The notes under the pieces: model-generated | The model's input: only the letters and a program-made list of their open reading frames with translations | Told to the model about the DNA's origin: nothing | Database searches by the model: none | Program-made: the position numbers and the translations under genes | Source: Muscardinus avellanarius | Lineage: Eukaryota > Chordata > Mammalia > Rodentia > Gliridae | NCBI GenBank assembly: GCA_963383645.1 | Contig: OY726563.1 | Span: forward strand, 39,606,331 to 39,670,330 | Length of the DNA: 64,000 nucleotides | Reading direction: 5' to 3' | In this document: positions 1-10,497 of the stretch, piece after piece | Numbering within the stretch: position 1 is the first letter of the stretch | Layout of the letters: each line of letters begins with the position of its first letter

Positions 1-32
1 AGGTGTGTGCACCATACCTAGCCACCACTCAC
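1..32 (-). mobile_element. SINE 5' end fragment (B1-dID type)
   Basis: The window opens in the reverse complement of the SINE head (gtgtgtgcaccatacctagcc). The rest of the element lies to the left of the window. Confidence 0.6.
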
Positions 33-492
33 TCTTAACATACCAGGGAAAAAGTGGTGTCAGGTGGTTATGGGTAAAGATGGGGTGTGATGGGAGAAAA
101 AAGATTCCAGTAGAGATAGCAGAATGAACAAACTAATGAGCATTGCTTATTCCAGAAACTCTTCTCACTTATGTCAAGTTTCTTTATTCCAAAGTTAGGC
201 ATGTGAGAATTCATTCAAAAGTAGAAAACGACCCATTCTCCACCAGATCATAAATTCCAGGAAATGCCAGGCGCTTTGATTATTATGGCCCATATGCCAC
301 GACTTCATTAAAACACAGACCTGTTTAAGTCACAGGAAGCACAGCTTTGTGGAATGAGCACCAGACTGAGTCCTGGCTTGACTGTTCTCTTTTAAGTTAT
401 GCTAGGCAATTTGCTTAACCTTTCTCTGTGTTCTCACTCTCCAACTGTAAGAAAAAAGGAGAAAGAGAAAAAAAAATAATGAGAATAAGGAG
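33..492. other. Unique sequence, no gene seen
   Basis: AT-rich non-repetitive DNA. Open frames here are short and run into the SINE and CA repeat that follow. I see no splice-bounded exon or RNA gene. Confidence 0.5.
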
Positions 493-660
493 GGCCAGGC
501 ATGGTGGAACGTGCCTATAATTTCAGTACTTGGGAGACTGAGACAGGAGGACTCCAGGTTCGAGGCCAGCTTCAGTAAGTTAGTGAGACCGTGTTTCAAA
601 ATAAAATAGGGCTGGGGGTACCTCAGAGGTAGAATGTCTCTGGGTTCAATCCCCAGTACC

Positions 661-700
<40 letters not shown>
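493..700 (+). mobile_element. B1-dID/MEN-type SINE with (CA)n tail
   Basis: This is the family that dominates the window. Its parts are a head (ggccaggcatggtgg...cttgggag.ctgagacagg), a middle (gtgagacc.tgtttcaaaataaa) and an ID-like tail (gggctgggggta.ctcagaggtagaatg...gggttcaatccccagtacca). The head is 7SL/B1-like. The tail carries a B-box-like tRNA motif, as expected for Pol III SINEs mobilised by L1. The A-rich end has become a (CA)n run at 661-698. Confidence 0.88.
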
Positions 701-701
<1 letters not shown>

Positions 702-1502
702 ATAAGGAAGGAAGGAGAAGAGATGAGAGAAGGAACAAGCAAAAAGGAAGGAAAGGAATTCTCCATTTCTCCTGCTTGTCATTCAGGGATGTCATGGGAA
801 TCGGCCGATAGCATCCTTAACACCCTAAGAAGCTTCTGGAAGCCATTCACCTTTATGCCACGATGTTGGCAGTTGATGCTGGAGGATAGCTCCTCTTGCT
901 GCGTGTCTGGAACTTGGCCATATCCCCAAGGGATCCTGCAGATATCAACACAAGTTCACACTACAGACTTCTTCCTTCGGCAAATCTCACTGGTACATGA
1001 TTGGTATTCTCTGATGTTCCTTGTGTAGGAGGTAGAAGCTGACTGCTTACTTTAAAAATAATTCCCTAAGAGGGATTTTGTTTTAAATACCAAAGCATTT
1101 TAACTGGGGAAAGAAAGGGAAGGGAAACATCTCATTCAGTGCTAATGGATTGATTCATTTCCTTGTTCCACAAACACTGATGCTGCAGCTTTCAACGTAA
1201 CAGAGTCTCTGCTAGAATCCGGGGATGCACAGCCCGGGGAGGCTGGCTCCACACGAAAAGGTGGACAGGCCTGTGATCCGACGAGTGTGCCAGAGATAAG
1301 ACCCGGTGCTACATGAGCCCACAGCAGTTCTCTCCATACCATGAGGGTTTCCAGAATAGGCCCTGCTCTGAGCTGAATTGTAAAGGCACATAAGAATTAT
1401 ATCGGGGAGGGAGGGGGAGTTAGATGGAGAAGAATGGGGGATTTCAAGCAGAGGGACCAGCACCTGCAAACATAGGAATGAAACAACTTTGCTACATACA
1501 TT
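701..1502. other. Unique sequence, no gene seen
   Basis: Non-repetitive DNA. The longest frames (723-1028 plus, 1142-1469 minus) match no family I recognise and have no exon boundaries. Nothing is called. Confidence 0.5.
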
Positions 1503-1768
1503 AAATAAGCCAGGTGCAGTGGTGCATGCCTATAATTCCAGTACTTGGGAGGTTGAGACAGGAGGATCGCAGGTTCAAGGACAGCCTCAGTGACTTAGCG
1601 AGACCTTGTTTCAAAACAAAAAATAAAAAGGCCTGGGATTGTAGCTCGGAGGCACAACACCTTTAGTCCCCCCAAAATAAATAAATTAATTAATTAAATA
1701 ACGCTGGGGATGTAGTTTAAAGGTAGAGCCCCCTGTGGTCAATCCCCAGTACTACACACAAAAAGAAA
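1503..1768 (+). mobile_element. SINE followed by a second ID-like tail
   Basis: SINE head at about 1507, degraded first tail at about 1632-1672, then (AAATT)n. A further ID-like tail with ggtcaatccccagtact spans about 1702-1768, so two insertions are juxtaposed. Confidence 0.75.
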
Positions 1769-1778
1769 CCTTGAGACA

Positions 1779-1856
1779 GGCTGGTGTGGCTCAAGGGAAG
1801 AGCACTCACTTGCTTAGCACACGTGAGGCCCTGGGCTCCATCTCCAACACTGCAGA
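1779..1856 (+). mobile_element. Free ID (BC1-like) monomer
   Basis: ggctggtgtggctcaaggg, then agagcactcacttgcttagc, then ggccctgggctccatctcc. This matches the tRNA-Ala-derived rodent ID monomer, with A-box and B-box-like segments about 40 bp apart. It differs from the composite SINE tails, which lack the gcttgcctagc-type anticodon-loop segment. It is an inactive-looking retrocopy, not a tRNA gene. Confidence 0.65.
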
Positions 1857-2177
1857 CAGCGGGGGCACAGTGCTTCACCTCACCTGCCAGCCTGGCACTT
1901 GCCTCCTGGGGAACTGTAGGGGAACAGGTCAGATGGATGCAGTGCCACCCTCAAACATCTCACCTACAGTTCCTGCCTCAGTATCACCGTAGAGGGCGCA
2001 GGAACGTGACTGTATCAAATACCCTTTTTCCAGAATCATCAATTGGACAAGGCGCAGAGATGCTGGGGACTGAATCATGTTCAGGTTCTTGAGGGCAGAA
2101 CTGCAGCAAACATGTAGATTAGTTGGGCAGTTTGAGCCTTGGGCTAAAGAGATGCAGCCCCTCTGGATGAGATGTGT

Positions 2178-2362
2178 TTGTTTTGTTTGGGTACTGGGGA
2201 ATCAATCCCAGGGGCATTCTACCTTCTAGCCATAACACCAGCCCTTTTTATTTTTTATTTGGAAACATGGTTTTGCTAAGTTGCTGAGGCCTCGAACCTG
2301 TGATCCTCCTGTTTCAACCTCCCAAGTACTAAGATTCCAAGCGTGCGCCACAGCGCCTGGAG
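2178..2362 (-). mobile_element. SINE
   Basis: Reverse-oriented copy from the tail (gggtactggggaatcaatcc) to the head (aagcgtgcgccacagcgcctgg). Confidence 0.85.
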
Positions 2363-2456
2363 GATCTGAGATCTTAGAAACTGTGCTTTGGTAAGTTGGA
2401 GCAGTCGCCTTCTGAGAATACTAAGGACAATCCACGTTTTTTTTTTTGCTTGCTAG

Positions 2457-2553
2457 ATGCCAGGCACCATGATTGTCCGAAGATATCCTGATGGCTGTGA
2501 GAGTTCTGAACCCTCAACGAGGTCTGAGAAACTAGCCATTAGAAATGCCAAAA
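2457..2553 (+). other. Exon-like 97-nt open segment (candidate)
   Basis: A long T-rich tract (2437-2450) leads to a tgctag acceptor at 2451-2456, and the segment ends at a consensus donor, gtaagt (2554-2559). The frame starting ATG CCA GGC ACC ATG is open throughout and would encode about 32 residues (MPGTMIVRRYPDGC...). I do not recognise the peptide, and no partner exon was found nearby. Such acceptor/donor pairs also arise by chance. Confidence 0.2.
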
Positions 2554-2820
2554 GTAAGTTCTTCCCCTCCTGTGATTTGCACGTAAGAGTTATGGTGTTG
2601 TTATTTTAAGATAGTCATTTTTTCCCGGTTTGGCAATCTGGAAAAGATATTTAAACCAAAAAGAATCATGTGGAAGATCCCCATTTAGCACAGTTCCTGG
2701 AGACAAGGCTTACAAAAGCTAGGTATCTGCTGCCCCCATGTGTCCATAGTTAGACATTGCTTGCAGCAGTCACACGGAAGTAAATTTCATATACCAGCTT
2801 CAGAAAGTATGAAATTAAGA

Positions 2821-3310
2821 ATGTTCCCAGTGCTTGGGAGGCTGAGACAGGAAATCTGCAGGTTTAAAAACAGCCTCATAGGATACCAGTGGGACCCCAG
2901 ATAATGGAGGGGAAATACCAGCAAAGTTTGAATGGAACGATAGGAGAGGAGGAAGGCTGATCTTGATTAATGAGGATCTACATCTGAACATGTGTAAAAT
3001 TATGAATATGACATGATTAACCTGGACAACCATTGGTGGGAGGGGGAAGGGAAAACAGGGGCGGGGGGTAGAGGGCACCAAATAAAGTTTAAATGTATAC
3101 CATTTATGTTCAATAAAAATTTTGTTTAAAAAATTAAAAAAGCACGGAAAAGTGCTTTACATGTCATAAAAAGAGCCTCATAAATTTATTGAGACTCTCA
3201 GCAACCTAGTGACACCCTGTTTCAAGATAAAAATAAAAAGGACTGAAGGTGAAACTGGGAGGTTGAACTGCCACTGAGTTCAATCCCCAGTACCCCCTCA
3301 CCCTACCACA
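2821..3310 (+). mobile_element. SINE split by an L1 insertion
   Basis: The head half is at 2821-2880 and the middle and tail are at 3168-3310. They are separated by an L1 3' fragment. The 15-bp flank ending in gcctcata is duplicated at 2866-2880 and 3168-3182 with one mismatch, so the L1 inserted after the SINE. Confidence 0.75.
2881..3167 (+). mobile_element. 5'-truncated L1, 3' UTR only
   Basis: Same 3' UTR as the full-length L1 of this window: the ccagataatggaggggaaa segment, a G-rich stretch (gggagggggaaggg), agagggcaccaaat and a terminal ttcaataaaaa. It is followed by about 27 non-L1 bases (gcacggaaaagtgctttac...) before an A5 run and the right TSD. Confidence 0.75.
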
Positions 3311-3396
3311 AAAAAGAATGTTGGTGAATAAGGCTACCATCTTCCATAAGAGGTTTCACAATTTTTGTGCCCCTAGGAAAATCCTGTAATAAAATT

Positions 3397-3580
3397 GAGT
3401 CAGGTGCCACCTGTAATCCCAGCAACTTGTGGGGGTGTTCACAAGTTTTAGGCCAGCCTGGGCAACTTAGGGAGACCCTGACCTAAAATAAAAAATAAAA
3501 AGGGCTGGGAATGTATCTAAGTGGTACAGTGCCCCTGGGTTCAATATCCAGTTCTGCAAAAAAAATTTTTGAAAAAAAAT
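3397..3580 (+). mobile_element. SINE
   Basis: Diverged copy with head gtcaggtgccacctgtaatcc and tail gggttcaatatccagttct. Confidence 0.75.
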
Positions 3581-3671
3581 TAATCAGTCCAGGTCAGCCT
3601 AGGAGATCCTAGTGGCAAATTTTGGTTTATCCTTTTTCAATCAAATTTTTCCTTTTTGGTAGGCAGTGGGG

Positions 3672-3674
3672 TGT

Positions 3675-3716
<42 letters not shown>
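3672..3716 (+). repeat. (GT)n microsatellite
   Basis: About 40 bp of near-perfect GT dinucleotides abutting the tail of the next, minus-strand SINE. Confidence 0.95.
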
Positions 3717-3903
3717 GTTACTGGGAATTGAACCCAGAGAAATTATACCTTTGAGCTACACCCCCAGCCCTATTTTATTTTTTATGGGTCTCAGTTGCAG
3801 AGGGCCTCACAAGGTTGCTAAAGCTGGCCTCTAACCTGTGATCCTCCTGTCTCAGCCCCCAAAGCACTGGAATTATAAGCATGTGCCACCATGCCCAGCT
3901 CCT
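3717..3903 (-). mobile_element. SINE
   Basis: Tail gttactgggaattgaaccc to head gtgccaccatgcccagct. Confidence 0.85.
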
Positions 3904-4510
3904 TTTCTGGCATTTTAAACTCTGAAAGTTTTGGTAATGTTTAAAGTGTTGAAATGGTTCATTTCTATGAATCCAGTAAACAAATTCTGGAAGCTATTTC
4001 AGTTAATATCTTGGTCCTGTACTGTAAGAATCTGAAGGATTTCAACCAAATTTCAAATTGATTATTTTTTAGGTCTTCTCCAACTATCCTCTTCATCCCA
4101 AACACTTCTTAAAAATATGTCACCAAATAAGCTTTGCCAGGCAAAAAATTTGTCCTTCACACATAGGCTAACAACTATTAGATCAAATTCTTCCTCCATA
4201 TTTATTTTTTCTTGAAACATTTACACTCTTTTCTCTACCACACTGATCCCTTCTACTTCAGGGAATGTCTATACAGAAATTAATCTTTTATCAAAAATCT
4301 TCCCAGATTCCAGCCAAAAAGCTTAATGAAGCCAAAAAGTTCAGCATCTTCCACTTAAAAGGGAAAAAACTCGGGACAGAGAAAGAAGAGGGGGATATGA
4401 CTGGAAAGACTTTGTTGTTGACATATTTGCATATAAAGTACTCAAAATCAAGGACTGCATCTAGTCTTTCCAATTTTGTCTTTTCTTACATTGTTAGACA
4501 CACACACACA

Positions 4511-4549
<39 letters not shown>

Positions 4550-4593
4550 CCTACTCTCATAATAAAACCCCCAAGAATGCTCTAAAGGTAATA
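3904..4593. other. Unique sequence with a (CA)n tract
   Basis: Non-repetitive DNA apart from (CA)n at 4497-4546. Open frames at 4265-4585 read through the CA repeat and are not credible genes. Confidence 0.5.
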
Positions 4594-5972
4594 TTGTACA
4601 ATCCATCTTTTTTTGGGGGGAGGGCTAGGCCATTACTTGTTAGGATATTACTTACATTAGAATAGTGTAAAAATTTATCAAGCATTTTTACACCAGCCTA
4701 AAACTCAATTTCCAAAAGCATGAGTTAAATACATACTGAATTGGCATGCATGTATTTTTTTAAAAGGGTTGAAACAATCATTAAATGCTTCTTCAGAAGG
4801 CAATCCTTTATCAGAAATTTACTGATTTGCTTTTCATTATTTTCTTTTTTAATTTTTATTTTTTATAAGTGGAACATATTGAGAGTGGTGTACATTACAT
4901 TGTGCTTCATGCCCTTCCCCCTCCTTTTCCCTCCCCTCCCCCCCAATAGAGAGTGTCCAGGTTAATCGTGTTGTATTTATGCTATTACACATATTCATAT
5001 GTAGCTCCTCCATTGAACAACCTCAGCTTTCTTCCTCTCCTATCCTTACGTTCAAGCTTTGCTGAGATTTCCCCTCCATCATCTGGAGTCCCTCTGGTAT
5101 TACCACTACTCCCTAGCTTGGGCATATTAGAGAAAACTTATGTTCCTTCTCTTTCTGTGCTTGACTAATCTCACTTAACATAATATTCTCTAGTTCCTTC
5201 CATCTTCTTGCAAATGATATAATTTTGTTCTTCTTTATGGATGAATAGAATTCCATTGTGTGTATTTCCCATAACTTTGCAATCTATTCATTTGTTGATG
5301 GGGGCCTAGGTTGTTTCCATATTTTGGCTACTACGAATTGTGCTGCTATGAACATAGGTATGCATATGTTGCTGTATTTCTCTGTATTCAACCTCTTTGG
5401 AAAAATACCCGAGTGGTAGAGCTGGGTTATATGGTGACTCTATTCCCAGTTTTCTTAGGAATCTCCACACAGATCTCCATAGTGGCTGAACTAGTTTGCA
5501 CTCCCACCAACAGTGTAGAAGAGTTCCTCTTTCCCCACATCCTTGCCAGCATTTGTTGTTCTTTGATTTCTTTATGCTTGCCACTCTGACTGGGGTTAGA
5601 TGGAATCTCAGTGTAGTTTTGAATTACATCTCCCTGATGGCCAATGATGTAGAACATCTTTTCATGTATCTATTGGCCATTTGTATCTCTTTGTGAAATG
5701 TCTATTCAGTTCATTGGCCCATTTCTTGATTGGGTTATTTGTTTTGCTAGTGTAGAGATTTTGAGCTCTTTGTATATTCTGGATATTAACTCCCTATCGG
5801 ATTGGTGACTGGTAAAGATCTTCTCCCATTCTGTAGGCTTCCTCTTTAGGTTCTTGATGGTTTCCTTTGACGAGAAGAAGCTTTTTAGTTACCATGCTAC
5901 TACTATTACTATTACTATTTTACTACTATTGCTCTATAGTATAATTTGAAGTCCGGGATTTGTACAATCCAT
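4594..5972 (-). mobile_element. 5'-truncated L1 with internal deletion and probable 3' transduction
   Basis: L1 3' UTR and ORF2 C-terminal region in reverse orientation occupy about 4846-5959. At about 5893 the sequence jumps from tttttagtt to accatgct, skipping about 380 bp that is present in the full-length copy (roughly 16757-17139). A perfect 13-bp TSD, ttgtacaatccat, lies at 4594-4606 and 5960-5972. The right copy abuts the L1 5' break. The left copy sits next to a T7 run, with about 230 bp of non-L1 sequence (4615-4845) between it and the L1's own A-rich end. That interval is best read as a transduced 3' flank. Confidence 0.75.
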
Positions 5973-6541
5973 TTTAATGATGCTAACTTTTCTAACTAGC
6001 AAGTAACCAGTGGAGTGACATTCTGGTTCTATGTTAGCATTCTTTTCAAAAACAACTTGTTAACAAATGCTTTTAACATCACCTAAGGATCTTTACCTGA
6101 AACAATTATTATATTCAAGGCTTGCAAATAGTGATTTAGTAATTATATATTTCTTTCTACACTTGCTATAAACAATTGCTACAAGCTGACATGCTATCAT
6201 TCAACTTCTGGGGAAATCAGCTACTGACCCCACAGCTGTTTTTCCTTGGGAACTGCCCTCAGCGACATGGACCCTGCCTTGCTCACGGTCACCTACCTAT
6301 CTGCTCCCACAGCTCAGAAAATAGGCATTTATCAATGTATACCTGATGTAAAAATTACAAAGACCCACTCCATACTCCTCAATTTGAGGCAGTTGTGAAG
6401 GGCCATCCCAGCTCCAGAACTCATTGTGCATTCATTATCTTAGGCCAGAGTTATAACTGCAATGTGGGCCAGCCTCTCCCTCAGTCCAATCCTATCTTCT
6501 TTATTCTCTTAGAGATGTTTTCCCAGAGCTTCTTCTCCAAT

Positions 6542-6545
<4 letters not shown>
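5973..6545. other. Unique sequence, no gene seen
   Basis: Non-repetitive, with no convincing exon. Confidence 0.5.
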
Positions 6546-6546
<1 letters not shown>

Positions 6547-6596
<50 letters not shown>

Positions 6597-6649
6597 ACTG
6601 GGGATTGAATACCTAGAGGCATTCTACCTCTGAGCTATGCCCCCAATCC

Positions 6650-6686
<37 letters not shown>

Positions 6687-6812
6687 GGAACAGGTTCTCA
6701 CAATGTTGCTGAGAGTCTCACTAAGTTGCTGAGGCTGACCTTCAACCTGCAATTCTCCTGCCTCAGCCTACCAAGTATTAGGATTACAGGTGTGTGTCAC
6801 TGTACCTGGATC
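6547..6812 (-). mobile_element. SINE with (TG)n tail and internal (ATT)n
   Basis: The (TG)n at 6547-6592 is the reverse of the degraded A-tail. The body runs from ttactggggattgaatacc to gtgtcactgtacctgg. An (ATT)n expansion at 6651-6686 replaces the usual A-rich linker between tail and body. Confidence 0.85.
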
Positions 6813-6869
6813 TCAATAAAACCAATAAAACTTCTACATGGAGTTCTCCAGTATAAGCTTGTTAACCTG

Positions 6870-7106
6870 GAACTTTTTTTTTTTTTTGGTGGTACTGAAG
6901 GTGGAACCCAGGGACTTTCTACCTCCAGGCTCTACTCCCAGACCTATTTTATATTTTATTAGAAACAGGGTCTCACTAAGTTGCTGAGAGCCTCACTAAG
7001 TAGCTGAGGCTGGCTTTGAACCTGTGTGATCCTCCTGTCTCAGCCTCCCAAGCACAGGGATTACAAGTGTGGGGATTACAAGCGTGTACCACCACGCCCG
7101 GCTGGA
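6870..7106 (-). mobile_element. SINE, 'ggtggtactg' subfamily
   Basis: Tail ggtggtactgaaggtggaac with ttctacctccaggctctact, body tattagaaacagggtctcac, head accaccacgcccggct. This subfamily has a distinct tail (ttctacctccgggct, ttccacc) from the commoner ttctacctctgagct type. Confidence 0.88.
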
Positions 7107-7139
7107 ACCCTTTCTAAAATAATATGGTAAAAAGGTTTC

Positions 7140-7207
7140 TTCTTTTTCCCTTTTAACTTTTCTTCTCTCTCCCTCTCTCTCTCGCTCTCTCCCTCTCTCC
7201 CTTACTC

Positions 7208-7266
<59 letters not shown>
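7140..7266. repeat. (CT)n microsatellite
   Basis: Pyrimidine-rich, mostly CT. The pure run covers about 7212-7266. Confidence 0.95.
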
Positions 7267-7271
<5 letters not shown>

Positions 7272-7307
7272 TAGAGATTGAGCACAGGGGCATTCTCCAA
7301 CCCAATT

Positions 7308-7350
<43 letters not shown>

Positions 7351-7871
7351 TTTTGGTGGTACTTGGGTTCCTGGAAGCCCTTCTACCTCCGGACTACACT
7401 CCCAGACCTATTTTATAGTTGGGTGTTTTTTTTTTTTTGGTGGTGGTACTGGGGTTCCTGGAAGCCCTTCTAACTCCGGGCTACACTCCCAGGCCTATTT
7501 TTTTTTAATTTGGAAATAGGGTCTACTAAGCCAGAGCACGCGGCTAGCTTTGAACCTGCGTGATCCTCTGTTTCTGCCTCCCAAACATAGGGATTAGCGG
7601 GGATTACAAGCGTGCGCCACCACACCCGGCTATTTTGTAGTTTTGAAACAGGGTCTCCTAAGCCAGCGCGGCTGGCTTCGAACCTGCGCGATCCTCCTGT
7701 CTCCGCCTCCCAAGCGCGGGGATTACAAGCATGTGCCACCACGCCCGGCGCTATTTATTTATTTTCAAAACAGGGTTTCGCTAAGTTGCTGAGACTGGCC
7801 TCTAACCTCCAATCCTCATGTTTCAGCCTTCCAAATACTGGGATTAAAGATATGTGCCACCACTCCTGGCA
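7267..7871 (-). mobile_element. Three-deep nest of SINEs
   Basis: The outer tail (7267-7304) resumes at 7753-7871. A middle copy (tail 7353-7413, body about 7631-7752) lies inside it, with (TTTA)n at 7305-7352 and a ttatttatttattt duplication at the junctions. An inner copy (about 7428-7630) sits in the middle one, with attttatag/attttgtag bracketing it. All three have the same orientation. Confidence 0.8.
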
Positions 7872-7881
7872 CCCTCAGCCC

Positions 7882-8084
7882 CATATTTTTGATACTGGGG
7901 ATAGAACCTAGGAGCAGCTACATCTAAGCCATACCCAACCCTTTTTTATTTTTTATTTTGGAATACAGGCTTGCTATGTTGTTGAGGATCTCGCTAAATT
8001 GCTGAGGCTGGTCTCGAACCTGCAATCTTCCTGTCTCGGCCTCTCAAGTACTGGGATTACAGGCATGTGCCACTGCACCCTAAT
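7882..8084 (-). mobile_element. SINE
   Basis: Tail gatactggggatagaaccta to head catgtgccactgcacc. Confidence 0.85.
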
Positions 8085-8395
8085 AAGGGTTACTTAAACA
8101 TAAGTACTGTGATACTGGGATTGTTGACCTGATAAGCAAGACAGCTGCTAAGCGACTAACAGGCAAGTAGCATATATAGTTTGGACCTGTTGAACAGAGG
8201 AATGATTCACATCCTGGACAGGATGGAGCAGGAGAGTGGGAGCTGTCATCATACTACTCAGAAGAGCAGGCAATTTAAAACGGGTGAAATGTTTATTTCT
8301 AGGATTTTCCATTTGGTATTTTTGGGCCACGGTTGACCACGGGTAACTGAAACCACAGAAAGTGCAACTGTGGACAAAAGGCTGCTACCATATTG
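8085..8395 (-). mobile_element. Tigger/pogo-type DNA transposon remnant (MER2-like)
   Basis: Matches my memory of a non-autonomous Tigger consensus in reverse: gggttacttaaacataag, aggaatgattcacatcctgg, aatttaaaacgggtgaaatg, tttccatttggtatttttgg, gggtaactgaaaccacag. No transposase frame remains. A second, opposite copy is at about 32850-33385. Confidence 0.6.
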
Positions 8396-8580
8396 ACAGA
8401 TGCTAGCTGCCATGGGTGTCGGAGATGGGGATGGTGGCCCAAGGGCAGCAGGCTTGCCAGTCATGATGCAGGTCCTGGAGCCCCATTTTCTCCAGCAAAG
8501 TTTCCTCTAGGTCAGAATCGGTGACTCAGGAATTCCTCCAACAAGAACCTAACTTGGGAAGTGTGAGTCTTGACCTTTTG
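8396..8580. other. Unique sequence
   Basis: Short non-repetitive interval with nothing recognisable. Confidence 0.5.
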
Positions 8581-8784
8581 TCTTGCTTTATTTTGAGTAA
8601 TGGAGATCGAACCCCAGAATGCTGGGGGCATTCTACCCTCAGCCCCTTTTGTTTATTTTGAAACAGGCTCTCACTAGGTTGCTGATGGTCTTGCTAAATT
8701 GCTGAGGCTGGCCTCCAACCTTTGATCCTCCTGTCTCAGCTTCCCAAGTACTGGGGTTACAGGAGTGTACCACTATGCAGGGCT
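8581..8784 (-). mobile_element. SINE
   Basis: Tail taatggagatcgaacccc, body ttgaaacaggctctcacta, head accactatgcagggct. Confidence 0.82.
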
Positions 8785-9027
8785 GAGTCTTGAATCTTTT
8801 TTTTGTTTTTGGTGGTACTGGGGGTGGAATCGAAAAGGCTTTCTACCTCCGGGCTATACTCCCAGCCCCATTTTATATTTTATTTGGAAACAGGGTCTCA
8901 CTAAGTTACTGAGAGCCTCACTAAGTAGCTGAGGCTGGCTTCAAACCTGTGCAATCTTCCTGTCTCAGCCTCCCAAGCGCGGGGATTACAAGCGTGCGCC
9001 ACCACGCCCAGCTGAGTCTTGAATCTT
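8783..9027 (-). mobile_element. SINE with clean TSD ('ggtggtactg' subfamily)
   Basis: The 15-bp duplication tgagtcttgaatctt is perfect at 8783-8797 and 9013-9027, bracketing the T-run, tail and head. It is one of the least diverged copies in the window. Confidence 0.9.
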
Positions 9028-9544
9028 AATAGCTTCCTCATGTTCACTGAGTGTTCACTGGGTAAATAGGGCCTTCAAGAAGGTTCTTTCCATTGATGGA
9101 AATATTCTCAAAGATGCCATACAAATTCAATCCTGGAAGCCTTCTCCAAGCCCAGCATGTAGGAAAATGCTCCATGCCTGACGTTTCCATGACTATGGCC
9201 AGTAGTGTTTGGGAGGCATCTCAGAAGTTCCCCAATTCATCTGAAGGCTCCCATCTGCTATGAGTATTTTGGGTTCCTTTGCTATAACAGCAGGGGATTT
9301 TCTGTCTGAGATGTGGGGCTGTGGGGGCAAGAACATGTTCATCTATAAAGACAAAAGCATATAAGTATATACAAGGAAGATGGGGAGCACAAAGTTATTA
9401 TTAAGGCTGGATGTCAAGTAAGTCCAAAATGATTCCATAATACAAACCAGTTTTGCTTTCCATGGAAGTTGATGCCTAATTTTTCAAGGCCACTAGAGAC
9501 TTCTGCAGGCCTTGGCTATGGTCTGGAAGGAAAGAGGAGAAAAA
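9028..9544. other. Unique sequence, no gene seen
   Basis: Non-repetitive, with short frames only. Confidence 0.5.
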
Positions 9545-9752
9545 TATTTTTCTTACTTGTGGGAGGGATAGTGGGGATTAAACCTTGGGACCTTCTACCT
9601 CTGAGCTCCACTCCAGCCCTATTTTTATTTTGGAACAGGGTCTAAGTTGTAGAGGGCTTGTCTAAGTTACTGAGGCTGGACTCAGTCCTGGGGTCCTCCT
9701 TTCTCAGCTTCCCAAGTACTGGGATTACAGGGGTATGCCACCAGGCTCGGCT
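9545..9752 (-). mobile_element. SINE
   Basis: Tail tggggattaaaccttggg to head tgccaccaggctcggct. Confidence 0.82.
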
Positions 9753-10263
9753 TTTATCAAAGATGGACCAAGGACTGTCTGTTGGCATTCCACACCATTT
9801 CTGCTCCTCTCTCCTTCTCTGGGTTGCAGGAGTGCAAACTTTGGGACAACATTTCTCCAACTTCCTGGTCAATATGATCTTGCTGCACAAAATTTGGAAG
9901 AGAGAAGGGAGGTAGAAGCCATACATTTTCTCTAGCAGGGAGACTACACAAGTATTTTTCATAGATGTGACTTGCTACAGCATCCAGCTAAACTCCTTTC
10001 CTAAATTGATCATCTTGGGACACGCATGCTGTCAACAATGGGTTTCTGCAGTTTTCTGACCTTTTGGTGGCAGAAGCAACTTCCTGACTTTCTGGTCTAT
10101 GGTGATCCTTAAAGCTAATGGGGACCCTGAGCCATGATCCTCCATGCTCTTGCAGGAATGGTGATAACCAGCTGCCTCAGAAGCCAAACTAAGGAGATCA
10201 AAGATGGCAACAGCCTAGGTCTGTGTGAAGGAGCATCACCTGTCTCTATGGAATATGCACCAT

Positions 10264-10265
<2 letters not shown>
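9753..10265. other. Unique sequence, no gene seen
   Basis: Non-repetitive. The frame at 10134-10373 reads into the (GT)n and SINE and is not a gene. Confidence 0.5.
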
Positions 10266-10305
<40 letters not shown>

Positions 10306-10497
10306 TGAAATTTGAACCCAGAGGCATTCTCCCTCTGAGCTACAGCTCTAGCCCTATTTTTTTTAAATTTTGAAACAAGGTATCACTAAGTTGCAGAGGG
10401 CCTTGCTAAATTGCTGAGGCTGGCCTTGAACCTATGATCTTCATTTCTCAGCCTCCTAAATTTTGGAATTACAAGCCTGCACAATCATACTCAGCTC
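10266..10497 (-). mobile_element. SINE with (GT)n tail
   Basis: (GT)n at 10267-10304, then tail atttgaacccagaggcattc and head cctgcacaatcatactcagct. Diverged. Confidence 0.82.

Noticed and set aside
402..782. 126-codon minus frame rich in Cys-Val
   Set aside because: It is a translation of the (CA)n tract and SINE. The same applies to frames through other CA/GT runs (4265-4585, 6395-6616, 10115-10373, 44186-44671, 53285-53685).
1779..1856. tRNA gene
   Set aside because: The A/B-box-like motifs belong to an ID SINE monomer. The sequence does not fold into a full cloverleaf with an intact anticodon arm by eye. The same holds for 52455-52540.
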